A stretch of DNA of 64,000 bases from JANLTP01 sp031363055 (GTDB lineage: Bacteria; Pseudomonadota; Gammaproteobacteria; Burkholderiales; Burkholderiaceae_E), in assembly GCA_031363055.1 (NCBI GenBank), contig JANLTP010000164.1:17827-81826 (forward strand). The letters are read 5' to 3'. The position numbers and the translations under genes are program-made. Within the stretch, counting starts at the first letter, position 1. The number at the start of each line of letters is the position of its first letter. Shown here one piece after another: positions 1-8,891 of this stretch. The notes under the pieces are model-generated. The model saw only the letters and a list, made by a program, of their open reading frames with translations, made no database searches and was not told where the DNA came from.

Positions 1-1
1 A

Positions 2-55
2 GTCGAGGCGTTGAGACCTGTGAATCCCAAACCGTTCTTTTTCAAATCGGAGTAA
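2..55 (+). CDS. C-terminal tail of an upstream gene (partial)
   Basis: An open frame enters from the left edge and ends at TAA (53-55), four bases before the formamidase ATG. Only 17 codons are visible, ending in a Lys-Pro-Phe-Phe-Phe-Lys type tail. This is too short to identify. The tight spacing suggests it is the preceding gene of the same operon. By analogy with the BMP-type ABC ATPase downstream, the missing transporter permeases and binding protein could lie further left, outside the window. Confidence 0.35.
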   Translation, partial: VEALRPVNPKPFFFKSE

Positions 56-58
56 CTC

Positions 59-1117
59 ATGTCTGGCCTCGGTGGACTCAATAAATCAAAACATGGTGTG
101 GTCATTGGCCTCGTGCAGTTGCAACTACCGGTGGTGCAAACGCCAGCGCAACTGGCCGCACAAACCGAGCGTATCTGTGAGCTGGTGGGCAAGGCGCGGC
201 GTAACCAAAGCACAATGGATCTCGTCGTCTTCCCCGAATATTCGCTGCACGGCCTGAGCATGGATACCAACCCGGCGATCATGTGCTCACTCGACGGCCC
301 GCAGGTCGCAGCGTTCAAGAGCGCGTGTGCCGAACATCACATCTGGGGTTGTTTCTCGATCATGGAACTGAACCCGGGCGGCAATCCGTATAACAGCGGC
401 CTCATCATCGATGATACCGGCACGATTCGCCTGTACTACCGCAAGCTGCATCCCTGGGTGCCGGTCGAGCCCTGGGAGCCTGGCAATCTCGGCATACCGG
501 TCTGCGAGGGACCCAACGGCAGTTGCCTGTCGCTGATTATTTGCCACGACGGCATGTTCCCCGAGATGGCGCGCGAGGCGGCTTATAAAGGCGCCGAGAT
601 CATTCTGCGCACGGCCGGCTACACCGCACCGATTCGTCATTCCTGGCAGATCACCAATCAGGCCAATGCCTTTTGTAATCTGGCGTATACGGCGAGCGTC
701 TGCATGTCGGGTAGTGACGGCAGTTTCGACTCCATGGGCGAGGGCATGTTCTGCAATTTTGATGGCACGGTACTGGTTCAAGGCGGCGGCCGGCCCGATG
801 AAATCATCACCGCTGAGCTGCGTCCCGACCTCGTGCGCGAGGCGCGTACCGGCTGGGGTGTGGAGAACAATATTTATCAGCTCTATCACCGTGGTTATGT
901 TGCGGTCAAAGGCGGTGCTCAGGACTGTCCGTACACCTACATGCACGACATGGCCGCCGGTCGCTACAAGCTGCCCTGGAATGTGCAAGTGACCGACGGC
1001 ACGTCGTGCGGATTTGCGCCACCGACGCGCAGCTACATGGGCTCACAAGCTCATCCGCTGGTGCCGGACAGCTCGATCCCTGCGGCGAAAAAAGCAGCGA
1101 CCAAAAAAGCGGCTTGA
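59..1117 (+). CDS. amiF: Formamidase (nitrilase superfamily)
   Basis: This 352-residue carbon-nitrogen hydrolase very likely converts formamide to formate and ammonia in the cytoplasm. The nitrilase triad is visible: Glu60 in FPEYS, Lys129 in YYRKLHPW and Cys162 in IICHDGMFPE. The N-terminal GLGGLNKS stretch and the length (AmiF of Helicobacter is about 334 residues) separate it from longer aliphatic amidases. The Ala/Lys tail (KKAATKKAA) is an extension. It is the first complete gene of an operon: the next ATG lies two bases after its stop. Formamide may be released from a larger heterocyclic or formylated substrate by the neighbouring hydrolases; that link is inference. Confidence 0.85.
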   Translation: MSGLGGLNKSKHGVVIGLVQLQLPVVQTPAQLAAQTERICELVGKARRNQSTMDLVVFPEYSLHGLSMDTNPAIMCSLDGPQVAAFKSACAEHHIWGCFSIMELNPGGNPYNSGLIIDDTGTIRLYYRKLHPWVPVEPWEPGNLGIPVCEGPNGSCLSLIICHDGMFPEMAREAAYKGAEIILRTAGYTAPIRHSWQITNQANAFCNLAYTASVCMSGSDGSFDSMGEGMFCNFDGTVLVQGGGRPDEIITAELRPDLVREARTGWGVENNIYQLYHRGYVAVKGGAQDCPYTYMHDMAAGRYKLPWNVQVTDGTSCGFAPPTRSYMGSQAHPLVPDSSIPAAKKAATKKAA

Positions 1118-1119
1118 CG

Positions 1120-1818
1120 ATGACACGCTACCTTGCGGCAACCCCGTATGCCTGGCCCTATAACGGCGACTTGCGGGCGCAGAATACCGCGCTCGTCATC
1201 ATCGACATGCAAACTGATTTTTGCGGTGTCGGTGGGTATGTGGACAAAATGGGCTACGACATCTCGTTGACGCGAGCGCCGATCGTACCGCTGCAAAAGT
1301 TGCTGGCCGTGATGCGCGCGCAGGGCTTCCACATTATTCATACGCGAGAGGGTCATCGACCTGACCTTTCGGACCTGCCGGCCAACAAGCGCTGGCGCTC
1401 GCAACAAATCGGTGCGGGCGGTATTGGCATTGGCGATGCGGGTCCGTGCGGACGAATCCTCGTACGCGGCGAACCTGGTTGGCAAATCATTCCCGAGCTC
1501 GCACCGCTACCGGCAGAGATCATTATCGACAAGCCCGGCAAGGGGTCCTTTTGCGCAACCGATTTCGAGTTGGTTCTGCGAACCCGAGGCATCAGCAATT
1601 TGCTGCTCGCCGGCATCACGACCGATGTGTGCGTACATACCACCCTGCGCGAAGCCAATGATCGCGGCTTTGAATGCCTGCTGTTATCCGATTGCACAGC
1701 GGCCACCGACCACGCCAATCATCTTGCGTCGTTGAACATGGTCGCTATGCAGGGCGGTGTCTTCGGTGCACATGCGTCGTCGTCGGCAGTGCTCGATATC
1801 CTGAGCGGCGGTCACTGA
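1120..1818 (+). CDS. Isochorismatase-family amidohydrolase, copy 1
   Basis: This 232-residue cysteine hydrolase is related to RutB (ureidoacrylate amidohydrolase), maleamate amidohydrolase and N-carbamoylsarcosine amidase. Asp29 (VIIDMQTDF), Lys in DKPGKGSF (138/141) and Cys171 (TTDVCVHTT) form the expected Asp-Lys-Cys triad, and the GIT-TDVCV segment carries the family cis-peptide. The frame is open further upstream, but the ATG at 1120, two bases after the formamidase stop, fits the operon and the family N-terminus. A paralogue lies at 3553 on the other side of the ABC ATPase. The exact amide hydrolysed cannot be told from sequence. Confidence 0.82.
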   Translation: MTRYLAATPYAWPYNGDLRAQNTALVIIDMQTDFCGVGGYVDKMGYDISLTRAPIVPLQKLLAVMRAQGFHIIHTREGHRPDLSDLPANKRWRSQQIGAGGIGIGDAGPCGRILVRGEPGWQIIPELAPLPAEIIIDKPGKGSFCATDFELVLRTRGISNLLLAGITTDVCVHTTLREANDRGFECLLLSDCTAATDHANHLASLNMVAMQGGVFGAHASSSAVLDILSGGH

Positions 1819-1819
1819 C

Positions 1820-3556
1820 ATGTCGTTCGTCCATATTGAAACCCTGCCTACAGCGACCGGCGCCATGGCGCTCGAAACAATCGAGCTGACCAAGCGATTC
1901 GGTGGCTTCACCGCGCTTGATCATGTCTCGATCAACGTTGCCCGAGGCAGCGTACATGCCTTGCTCGGTGAGAACGGCGCCGGCAAGAGTACCTTGGTCA
2001 AGTGTGTCGCTGGCTTTCATCGGGCCGAAGAGGGCAGCATCTTGTGCGATGGCCGCGAACGCGATATTGCCAACCCGGTGGTGGCCCGCGCGCTCGGCAT
2101 CGGCATGGTCTACCAGCACTTCACCCTGGCACCTGGAATGACGGTGGCCGAGAATCTGCTGTTGGCCGGCGGCAAGACCTCGGCCGTGATCGACTGGGCA
2201 GCCAAACGCAGCGAGCTGAAGAACTTTCTGTCGACGACGCCGTTCTCACTCGATCTTGACGCCCGGCCAGCCGAGTTGGCGGCCGGTGAGAAGCAAAAAC
2301 TCGAGTTGCTCAAGCAACTGTATCTGAAACCGCGCTTGCTGATTCTTGATGAACCGACCTCGGTGCTGACGCCCCAGGAGGCTGACGAAGTGCTCGGCCA
2401 CGTGCGTGCATTTGCGCGCAGCGGCCAGTGCACGGTGCTCATCATTACCCACAAATTTCGGGAAGTCATGGCCTATGCCGATTCGGTGACCGTGCTGCGT
2501 CGCGGTGCTGCAGTCCAGCACGCGTCGGTCGCCTCGACCAATCAAGCGATGCTGGCGGCGGCGATGGTTGGCGAGAAAGTTGCGCAGAGCTCGGACGCTG
2601 CCGGCGAGCTGGCGGCAAGCGAGCAGGTCACAGATGACCGGTTCACAGACGACCGGTTCACAGACGACCGGTTCACAGGCGATCGGGTAGCAGGCGGACG
2701 CGTGGTCGGCGCGACGGCCCCCCTCGGCGCTGTACCAGCCGTGACGACAACCGCGCTTGAGGTCGAGAATCTGCAGGCCTACGGTGATCGCGGCACGCTG
2801 GCAGTCAAGGGTGTCTCACTGCGCGTGCACGCCGGCGAAATCCTCGGGATTGCCGGGGTGTCTGGCAACGGTCAGCGCGAGTTGGTCGAGGCCCTGGTCG
2901 GCCAGCGCTTGCGCCATTCCGGTTCGGTAAAAGTGATGGGCGAACCCTATCGAGGGCGACGCACAGAAAACTGGCGACTGAAATTGCGCAGCCTGCCCGA
3001 AGAACCGCTTCGTAACGCCTGCGTCGCCGATCTGAGCGTGGCCGAGAACATGGCGCTTCGAGACTTCGAGCAGTCGCCCCTGACCAGGGCCGGTGTGCTG
3101 AACACCACCTTGTGGCGTAGTCGCGCCCGCCAGTGGATCGCCGAGTACGGCATCAAGACTCGCGGCGAAGACGCGCCGATTCGCAGTCTTTCCGGTGGTA
3201 ACGTACAAAGGGCGGTTCTGGCGCGCGAGTTGGCGGGCGATATCAATGTGCTGATCGCTGCCAATCCGGTGTTCGGACTGGACTTTGCTGCGGTCCGTGA
3301 AATTCACGAGCGCATTCTGCAGTTGCGCGCTCGCGGTGGCGCGGTGCTGTTGATCAGCGAAGACCTCGATGAGTTGCTGGAGTTGGCCGATCGCATCGTG
3401 GTCATGAGCGAGGGCCACATCGTCTTCGAAACACCGGCCGCGACGGCACAACGGCATATTCTGGGGCAGCATATGGGTGGTGGGCATCACGAGGCAGACG
3501 GTCATCACGAGGCAGGCGGTCATCAACCGGACAAGTCAGCGCGAGCCCAAACATGA
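1820..3556 (+). CDS. Double-domain ABC importer ATPase, BMP/nucleoside type
   Basis: This 578-residue protein has two fused ABC domains, the layout of ATPases that pair with BmpA-type nucleoside or simple-sugar importers. Domain 1 has Walker A GENGAGKST, a signature-like AAGEKQK and Walker B LLILDEPTS. Domain 2 has the usual degenerate GVSGNGQRE and the signature LSGGNVQR. The linker (about residues 270-290) carries three copies of a 15-bp repeat (2641-2685) encoding FTDDR. The C-terminus carries an 18-bp repeat (3482-3517) giving a His-rich tail. No permease or binding-protein gene lies downstream, so those subunits are probably encoded left of the window. It overlaps the next gene by four bases. 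Confidence 0.85.
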   Translation: MSFVHIETLPTATGAMALETIELTKRFGGFTALDHVSINVARGSVHALLGENGAGKSTLVKCVAGFHRAEEGSILCDGRERDIANPVVARALGIGMVYQHFTLAPGMTVAENLLLAGGKTSAVIDWAAKRSELKNFLSTTPFSLDLDARPAELAAGEKQKLELLKQLYLKPRLLILDEPTSVLTPQEADEVLGHVRAFARSGQCTVLIITHKFREVMAYADSVTVLRRGAAVQHASVASTNQAMLAAAMVGEKVAQSSDAAGELAASEQVTDDRFTDDRFTDDRFTGDRVAGGRVVGATAPLGAVPAVTTTALEVENLQAYGDRGTLAVKGVSLRVHAGEILGIAGVSGNGQRELVEALVGQRLRHSGSVKVMGEPYRGRRTENWRLKLRSLPEEPLRNACVADLSVAENMALRDFEQSPLTRAGVLNTTLWRSRARQWIAEYGIKTRGEDAPIRSLSGGNVQRAVLARELAGDINVLIAANPVFGLDFAAVREIHERILQLRARGGAVLLISEDLDELLELADRIVVMSEGHIVFETPAATAQRHILGQHMGGGHHEADGHHEAGGHQPDKSARAQT

Positions 3557-4239
3557 CCACCTTGCAAGCACAACCCTTCGAGTTCAAGTTCGAGGTGGCG
3601 CGCACGGCACTGGTCATCATCGACATGCAGCGCGATTTCATCGAACCGGGCGGGTTCGGCGAGACTCTGGGCAATGACGTCTCGTTGCTGTCGGCCATTG
3701 TGCCGGCTTGTCAATCGGTGCTTGAGGCTTGGCGGCGTGTCGGCGGCAAGGTCATTCATACGCGCGAGGCCCATTTGCCGGATCTTTCGGATTGCCCGCC
3801 CGCCAAGCGCCATCGCGGCAATCCGAGTTTGCGAATCGGTGATCCTGGACCGATGGGGCGAATTCTGATTGCCGGCGAACCAGGCTGTGAAATCATTGCC
3901 GCACTGTCGCCCATCGATGGCGAACTAGTCATCGACAAGCCGGGCAAGGGTGCGTTTTACGCGACCCAGTTGCGAGTCCATCTTCAACAGCTCGGTATTA
4001 CCCATCTGATTTTCATGGGCGTGACGACCGAGGTCTGTGTCCAGACCAGCATGCGCGAAGCGAACGATCGAGGCTACGATTGTCTGTTGCTCGAGGACTG
4101 CACCGACAGTTATTTTCCGAACTTCAAAGCGGTGACGCTCGCGATGATGCGTGCGCAGGGCGCAATCATTGGCTGGACCGCCAGCAGCGCGACCTTGCTC
4201 AAGGTGCTTTCGGGCAATGGCATCAACCCTTCGTTCTGA
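3553..4239 (+). CDS. Isochorismatase-family amidohydrolase, copy 2
   Basis: This 228-residue paralogue of the gene at 1120 shares the order Asp24 (VIIDMQRDF), Lys in DKPGKGAF (129/132) and Cys162 (TTEVCVQTS). Its ATG overlaps the ABC ATPase stop (ATGA), so the two are translationally coupled. Two similar hydrolases in one operon suggest successive amide or ureide bonds, or two related substrates. Its last 23 bases overlap the start of the GntR regulator. Confidence 0.82.
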   Translation: MTTLQAQPFEFKFEVARTALVIIDMQRDFIEPGGFGETLGNDVSLLSAIVPACQSVLEAWRRVGGKVIHTREAHLPDLSDCPPAKRHRGNPSLRIGDPGPMGRILIAGEPGCEIIAALSPIDGELVIDKPGKGAFYATQLRVHLQQLGITHLIFMGVTTEVCVQTSMREANDRGYDCLLLEDCTDSYFPNFKAVTLAMMRAQGAIIGWTASSATLLKVLSGNGINPSF

Positions 4240-4921
4240 GCCGGTGCGCCGCTCGCGCGCCGAGGATGTCTACGAGCAACTCAAACTCGACATCGCCGAA
4301 TTCAGATTGTTACCTGGCGACCGGTTCAGCGAGAATGCGTTGTGCGATAAGCTGGCGGTATCACGTACCCCCGTCCGGCAGGCCTTGACCCGTCTTCAGC
4401 AGGAGGGTTATGTCGAGGTGTTGTTTCGCAGCGGCTGGCGCGTACTGCCATTTGATTTTGTGCGCTTCGAACAACTTTACGATTTGCGGACCATTCTGGA
4501 GACGGCCGCCGTGCAACGATTGTGCGTCGGTACCCTGGCGGTTGCAAGCGACCTGCTCGATGAACTGATGGCGCTCTGGCTGGTACCAGTGGCCGATCGA
4601 AGCCTAGATGCGGCACAGGTCGCGCGTTGGGACGAAGACTTTCATTGCGCGTTGGTCGCCGCGGTCGGCAATACTGAAATGACCCGCTTGCATCGCGACA
4701 TCACCGAGCGAATCCGCATCGTTCGTCGTCTCGATTTCACCGAGGCCGCGCGCATCGCTGTTACCTATGAGGAACACGGCAAGATCCTCAGTGCTATTCG
4801 CGCACGCCGCGCCGACACGGCGACGATGTTGCTTCGCGCCCACATTGGAACCAGCCAGGCCGAGGTGCGCAGAATCACGCTGCACCAGATGCATCGTGCG
4901 CGCGGCGGCCAATGTCCATAA
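4217..4921 (+). CDS. GntR-family transcriptional regulator, FCD subfamily
   Basis: This 234-residue regulator has an N-terminal winged helix (about 12-75, including LAVSRTPVRQALTRLQQEGYV) and an all-helical FCD ligand domain (about 85-225) with the usual His/Asp metal-site spacing (DEDFH, RADTATMLLRAHI). Family members bind small carboxylic acids or amides. An upstream in-frame ATG at 4151 exists, but 4217 matches the family N-terminus. The start lies inside the end of the second amidohydrolase, so it is probably co-transcribed and reports on the operon's substrate. Confidence 0.85.
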   Translation: MASTLRSEPVRRSRAEDVYEQLKLDIAEFRLLPGDRFSENALCDKLAVSRTPVRQALTRLQQEGYVEVLFRSGWRVLPFDFVRFEQLYDLRTILETAAVQRLCVGTLAVASDLLDELMALWLVPVADRSLDAAQVARWDEDFHCALVAAVGNTEMTRLHRDITERIRIVRRLDFTEAARIAVTYEEHGKILSAIRARRADTATMLLRAHIGTSQAEVRRITLHQMHRARGGQCP

Positions 4922-5044
4922 GCTGGCGAAGCGTCAGGAAGATAGCGCAGCGGCGCGACTGCGCAGCGTTAGATTATTGAGACGAAGGAAGTCGAAATTC
5001 GCACAACGTAGTACGATTCGCTTGAAATCACACCACGGATTGCG

Positions 5045-5737
5045 ATGTTCGGACGCTCAAAGCCCACAGTATTCAAGCCCGTTTCGTATCAGCGCCAGCG
5101 AAAGCCTTTGCGCATACCGAAATGGTTTCTCCTGTTATTGCTCGGCGTGGCTGCGGGTTCCAGTGGACTTTGGTACATCCAGGAAAATTATTTGCCTCCT
5201 CGGCTGAGCCCGGAAGAGTCCGATAAGTTGCGTGCCGATCTTGATGTGGCCAATCGCGAACGCGTGCAACTGAAGACTGAACTCAAACAGACCAGTGACA
5301 AGCTGGCGGCTTCCGAAGCCCAGGGCAAGAAGGCTCAGAACGATCTGGCGACGTCGCGTCAGACGACGGAAAAGCTCCAGAAAGATTTGTCGCAGTTCGT
5401 GCTGGCACTGCCGCCCGATCCGCGCGGTGGCCCGATCGGAATTCGGGCGGCGAGTTTTGCGCCTGCCGGTGGCCAACTCTCCTACAACGTCATCTTCACG
5501 CGCCAGCGCAAGGGCGACGACGTCTTCAAGGGCGTCATGCAACTGGTCGTTACCGGCTCGCGCAGCGGCCGCATCGAAACCCATCCTCTGCCGGTCGTGC
5601 AAATGGCCTTGGAGGGCTATCAACAACTCTCGGGTAACCTGGCCTTGCCCGACGGCATGGTGCCGCGCGAAATCAGCATTCGCGTATTGCGCGGTGTTGG
5701 TGGTGAAATGCAGTCCATGCGGGTATTCAAGATTTGA
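5045..5737 (+). CDS. DUF6776-like membrane protein with coiled coil
   Basis: This 230-residue protein has a basic N-terminus, one membrane segment (about 26-44) and then a coiled coil (about 58-118) rich in Leu/Lys/Glu/Gln. A globular C-terminal domain (about 120-230) follows. The layout (single N-terminal anchor, periplasmic coiled coil, beta-rich end) matches what I recall of the uncharacterised DUF6776 family of Betaproteobacteria. No function is known. It stands alone between the GntR gene and the TAXI receptor, with about 120 bases of AT-richer DNA upstream that probably hold its promoter. Confidence 0.7.
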   Translation: MFGRSKPTVFKPVSYQRQRKPLRIPKWFLLLLLGVAAGSSGLWYIQENYLPPRLSPEESDKLRADLDVANRERVQLKTELKQTSDKLAASEAQGKKAQNDLATSRQTTEKLQKDLSQFVLALPPDPRGGPIGIRAASFAPAGGQLSYNVIFTRQRKGDDVFKGVMQLVVTGSRSGRIETHPLPVVQMALEGYQQLSGNLALPDGMVPREISIRVLRGVGGEMQSMRVFKI

Positions 5738-5770
5738 ATCACGGGCTCAAACAGGCACCAACGAGCTAAC

Positions 5771-5800
5771 AGGCACTGATAGGCACTGACAGGAACTGCG
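5771..5800. repeat. 10-bp tandem repeat, three copies
   Basis: Three imperfect 10-bp units (AGGCACTGAT, AGGCACTGAC, AGGAACTGCG) end directly before the TAXI receptor ATG at 5802. A fourth, more diverged unit lies near 5754. The last unit supplies the AGGA used as ribosome binding site. Confidence 0.85.
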
Positions 5801-5801
5801 C

Positions 5802-6965
5802 ATGTGTGGAAAAATTGCTACCTCCGTGTGGGTCACTGCATGGTTTGCCGGGTTGTCTCTCCTCGCTGCAAATAGCTCGGCGCAAGAGGCCAAGCTGCCG
5901 TCGACCTTGACCGTCACCGCGTACGAAACCGGCTCGAACGGCTTTAACCAGGCGGTCGCGGTAGGTCAAATGCTCAAGAAGCGTTTTGGTACCGATGTCC
6001 GGGTCTTGCCGGCCGGCAACGATGTCGCACGACTGGCCCCGTTGAAAGCGGGTCGCGCGCAGGCCTCCGCCATGGGCATTGGCACTTACTTCGCACAGGA
6101 AGGTGTCCTCGAGTTCGCGACGCGCGAGTGGGGTCCACAGCCGCTGCAATTGTTATTGGCCGCCTCCAGTTGCAATGGCCAATCGCTGGGCGCGGCCAAT
6201 GATCTCGGTATCAAGAGTGTCGCCGATCTGAAGGGCAAACGCGCCGGACTGGTGGTCGGTTCGCCGGCCGTCAATCAGAGCGCGCTGGCGCTGCTGGCCT
6301 TTGGCGGTTGGACGCCCAATGACGTCAAGATGATCGAGTTTGCCAGCTACGGCGCCATGATGAAGGGCGTCGTCAACAACGAAATTGATTTGTTCTTTGC
6401 CTCAACGATTTCGGGCCAGGCCAAGGAGATAGAGAGTTCACCGCGCGGCCTGCTCTGGTTGCCGATGCCGGCCTCCGACAAGGCCGGTTGGGCTCGGCTG
6501 CAAAAAATTGCGCCGTATTTCTATCCGCACAACTCAAGCTGCGGCGCCGGCTACGGCAAGGGCCAGGTGATTGAAACCTCGGTCTATCCGTATCCGATTT
6601 TCATGACCTATGGCACGCAGGATGCGAACACGATGTTTGCGTTGACTCAGGCGATGCTCAGTCACTACGACGACTATAAGGACAGCGTTCCCGGCGTCGA
6701 TGGGCTCGAGGGCAAACGCCAGAATTTCCAATGGACCATGCCATACCATGCTGGCGCGGTACGAGCCTTCGTGGAAGCAAAACTCTGGACCGAGGCCGCT
6801 AAAAAACATAATGACGGGCTATTGCAGCGACAATCCACACTGGCTCAGGCTTGGAGTGACTTCTTGAAAACCAGTCCGCCCGAAGATCGCGATCAGTTCC
6901 GCGTCGCCTGGATGAAAGTGCGTGCGGCGGCGCTGACCAGTGCCGGTATGCCGGTGCTGTTCTGA
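5802..6965 (+). CDS. TAXI-family TRAP transporter substrate-binding protein
   Basis: This 387-residue periplasmic receptor has a signal peptide (1-28, cleaved near SSA-QEA) and a two-lobe binding fold. Family marks include LTVTAYETGSNGFNQAV at the mature N-terminus, the GRAQASAMG segment and the SVADLKGKRAGLVVGSP hinge. TAXI proteins usually work with a fused DctQM-type membrane subunit. None is present nearby, so this is an orphan receptor. The ligand is unknown; carboxylic acids are usual. Confidence 0.8.
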   Translation: MCGKIATSVWVTAWFAGLSLLAANSSAQEAKLPSTLTVTAYETGSNGFNQAVAVGQMLKKRFGTDVRVLPAGNDVARLAPLKAGRAQASAMGIGTYFAQEGVLEFATREWGPQPLQLLLAASSCNGQSLGAANDLGIKSVADLKGKRAGLVVGSPAVNQSALALLAFGGWTPNDVKMIEFASYGAMMKGVVNNEIDLFFASTISGQAKEIESSPRGLLWLPMPASDKAGWARLQKIAPYFYPHNSSCGAGYGKGQVIETSVYPYPIFMTYGTQDANTMFALTQAMLSHYDDYKDSVPGVDGLEGKRQNFQWTMPYHAGAVRAFVEAKLWTEAAKKHNDGLLQRQSTLAQAWSDFLKTSPPEDRDQFRVAWMKVRAAALTSAGMPVLF

Positions 6966-6999
6966 CTCGACCTGATTTTTTCAACATTCCGGCTCAACT

Positions 7000-7683
7000 A
7001 TGTACTACGAAACCGACAGTAACCGCCACGGATTGAAATTCGATCCATTCAAAGCGCTGGTCGCCCCGCGACCGATTGGCTGGATCTCGACCGTCAGTCC
7101 CGAAGGGGTACATAACCTCGCGCCCTACAGCTTCTTTAACGCCGTCAGTGATCGCCCGCCGGTAGTCATGTTTTCGTCTGTGGGTCGCAAGGACTCGCTC
7201 ATCAACATTGAAGCCAATGGCGAATTCACTTGTTCGCTCGCGACCTGGGACCTGCGTGAGCAAATGAACCTCAGTTCAGCACCAGTGGCGCACGGCGTCG
7301 ACGAATTTGCGCTGGCAGGACTGACGGCAACGGTCGGGCAACAGGTTAAATGCGCGCGGGTCGGCGAAAGTCCGGCCGCCTTCGAATGCCGTCACTGGAA
7401 GACTATCGAGTTGCCGGATTTCTCAACCGCCAACACAAAACGTGCGCCGACCGAGCGCAAGTTTGTGGTGTTCGGTCTGGTCGTCGGTATTTATATCGAC
7501 GAAGCATTTATTCGAGAGGGGTTGGTCGACACCGCCGGCCTGCGCCCGTTGGCTCGAATGGGGTATATGGACTACTCGGTGGTGTCACCCGAATCAACGT
7601 TCACGATGAATCGGCCGATCGCCACAGCCGACAAGCTCAGTGCCGCAGTGCAGCCAGGGCCTTGGGACGGCATTTATCGCTGA
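7000..7683 (+). CDS. Flavin reductase-like FMN-binding protein
   Basis: This 227-residue protein of the flavoredoxin/DIM6 type has the split-barrel FMN fold, with VAPRPIGWISTVSPEGVHNLAPYS at residues 23-46 and a PPVVMFSS strand-loop. It probably reduces or carries flavin for a monooxygenase. It begins 34 bases after the TAXI gene and ends six bases before the hydrolase, so the three may be one transcript. Confidence 0.8.
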   Translation: MYYETDSNRHGLKFDPFKALVAPRPIGWISTVSPEGVHNLAPYSFFNAVSDRPPVVMFSSVGRKDSLINIEANGEFTCSLATWDLREQMNLSSAPVAHGVDEFALAGLTATVGQQVKCARVGESPAAFECRHWKTIELPDFSTANTKRAPTERKFVVFGLVVGIYIDEAFIREGLVDTAGLRPLARMGYMDYSVVSPESTFTMNRPIATADKLSAAVQPGPWDGIYR

Positions 7684-7689
7684 CTAAAA

Positions 7690-8724
7690 ATGCCGTTTCC
7701 GATCAACTCGGGGCGGACGCGCTCCGCTCGTCACACGACCGACTACCTGAGTTGCGGCGCGCCCGGCGCACCGCTGGTGATCCTCGTGCATGGTTGGCCG
7801 GAACGCGCCATCAGTTGGCGTCATCAACTGCGCTATTTGGCCGAACTCGGGTTTCTGGCCGTTGCACCCGATATGCGCGGTTATGGTTCGTCCAGTGTCT
7901 ACCTCCGGCATGAAGACTATGCGATTGAGCAGGCAAGCCTCGACATGCTGGAGTTGCTCGCGTCATTGGGTCAAGAACGCGCGATCTGGATCGGCCACGA
8001 CTGGGGCTCACCCGTGGTCTGGTCGATCGCCAGTCATCATCCCGAACACTGCATCGCTATTGCAAACCTGTGCGTACCCTATCAACCAGGCGGATTCACG
8101 ATCGAAAGTTTGTTGCCGCTCATTGATCGAGCGGTTTATCCCGCCGACCGCTTTCCGGCCGGGCAATGGGAGTATTTCCTGTTTTATCGCGAGCAGTTTG
8201 CGCGGGTGCAGGCGACCCTGGAAGCGAACGTTACGGCGACGGTCAAGGCGCTGTTCCGAAGTGGCCGACCCGACGGTCAGGGCAAGCCGGCCATGCTGGC
8301 GTACGCGCGAATCCAGAACGGCTGGTTCGGTGGCGCCACGCGGGCGCCGGATTTGCCGATGGACCCGGCGGTGCTCGATGAAGCGTCGATGTCGGTCTAT
8401 GTTGAGGGACTGCAACGCAACGGGTTCTTCGGGCCCGGCTCCTGGTACCTGAACGACGAGTTGAACGCGGCCTACGCCAAGCGCTCGGTCAATGGCGGGC
8501 GTCTGGAGTTACCGGTACTGTTTCTGCACGGCCGCTACGACTACACCTGCGAGACGATGACCTCGCCGCTGGCGCAGCCCATGCACGCGAACTGTACCCA
8601 ACTGACCGAGGCCGTGATCGATAGTGGTCACTGGATGGCGCAGGAACAACCGGCAGCGGTCAATCGCGAGCTGGCTGGCTGGTTGTCAGCGCTGTCCGAC
8701 TGGTTGTCCAAGCTGCCCAGTTGA
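7690..8724 (+). CDS. Alpha/beta hydrolase, epoxide-hydrolase-like
   Basis: This 344-residue hydrolase has the HGWPE oxyanion loop (34-38), nucleophile Asp104 in GHDWGS and the base His314 in DSGHW. A candidate acid is the Asp in HGRYDYT near residue 285. An Asp nucleophile next to Trp-Gly is typical of soluble epoxide hydrolases and haloalkane dehalogenases; the lid region (about 135-230) fits the former. The protein ends in a repetitive WLSxLSDWLSKL tail. It sits directly after the flavin reductase, which would suit an oxidised substrate. Confidence 0.8.
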   Translation: MPFPINSGRTRSARHTTDYLSCGAPGAPLVILVHGWPERAISWRHQLRYLAELGFLAVAPDMRGYGSSSVYLRHEDYAIEQASLDMLELLASLGQERAIWIGHDWGSPVVWSIASHHPEHCIAIANLCVPYQPGGFTIESLLPLIDRAVYPADRFPAGQWEYFLFYREQFARVQATLEANVTATVKALFRSGRPDGQGKPAMLAYARIQNGWFGGATRAPDLPMDPAVLDEASMSVYVEGLQRNGFFGPGSWYLNDELNAAYAKRSVNGGRLELPVLFLHGRYDYTCETMTSPLAQPMHANCTQLTEAVIDSGHWMAQEQPAAVNRELAGWLSALSDWLSKLPS

Positions 8725-8758
8725 TTGGCAAAGTTGCCCGGTGCAAGTTCAACCGCTG

Positions 8759-8800
8759 GCTAGCAACATCACGCTTGCAACAGCACGCTTGCAACATCAC
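8759..8800. repeat. 14-bp tandem repeat, three copies
   Basis: Three 14-bp units (GCTAGCAACATCAC, GCTTGCAACAGCAC, GCTTGCAACATCAC) lie just behind the hydrolase stop. There is no coding frame across them. They mark the junction between the hydrolase gene and the secretin remnant on the opposite strand. Confidence 0.85.
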
Positions 8801-8891
8801 ATTAGCGAGTGAATACTTCAGCCCTTTCGGGCGGCGCGTAAGCCGAACGCCAGATAATGCGCGGGCGCAAGGGCTCGCGTGGCACTTGACG

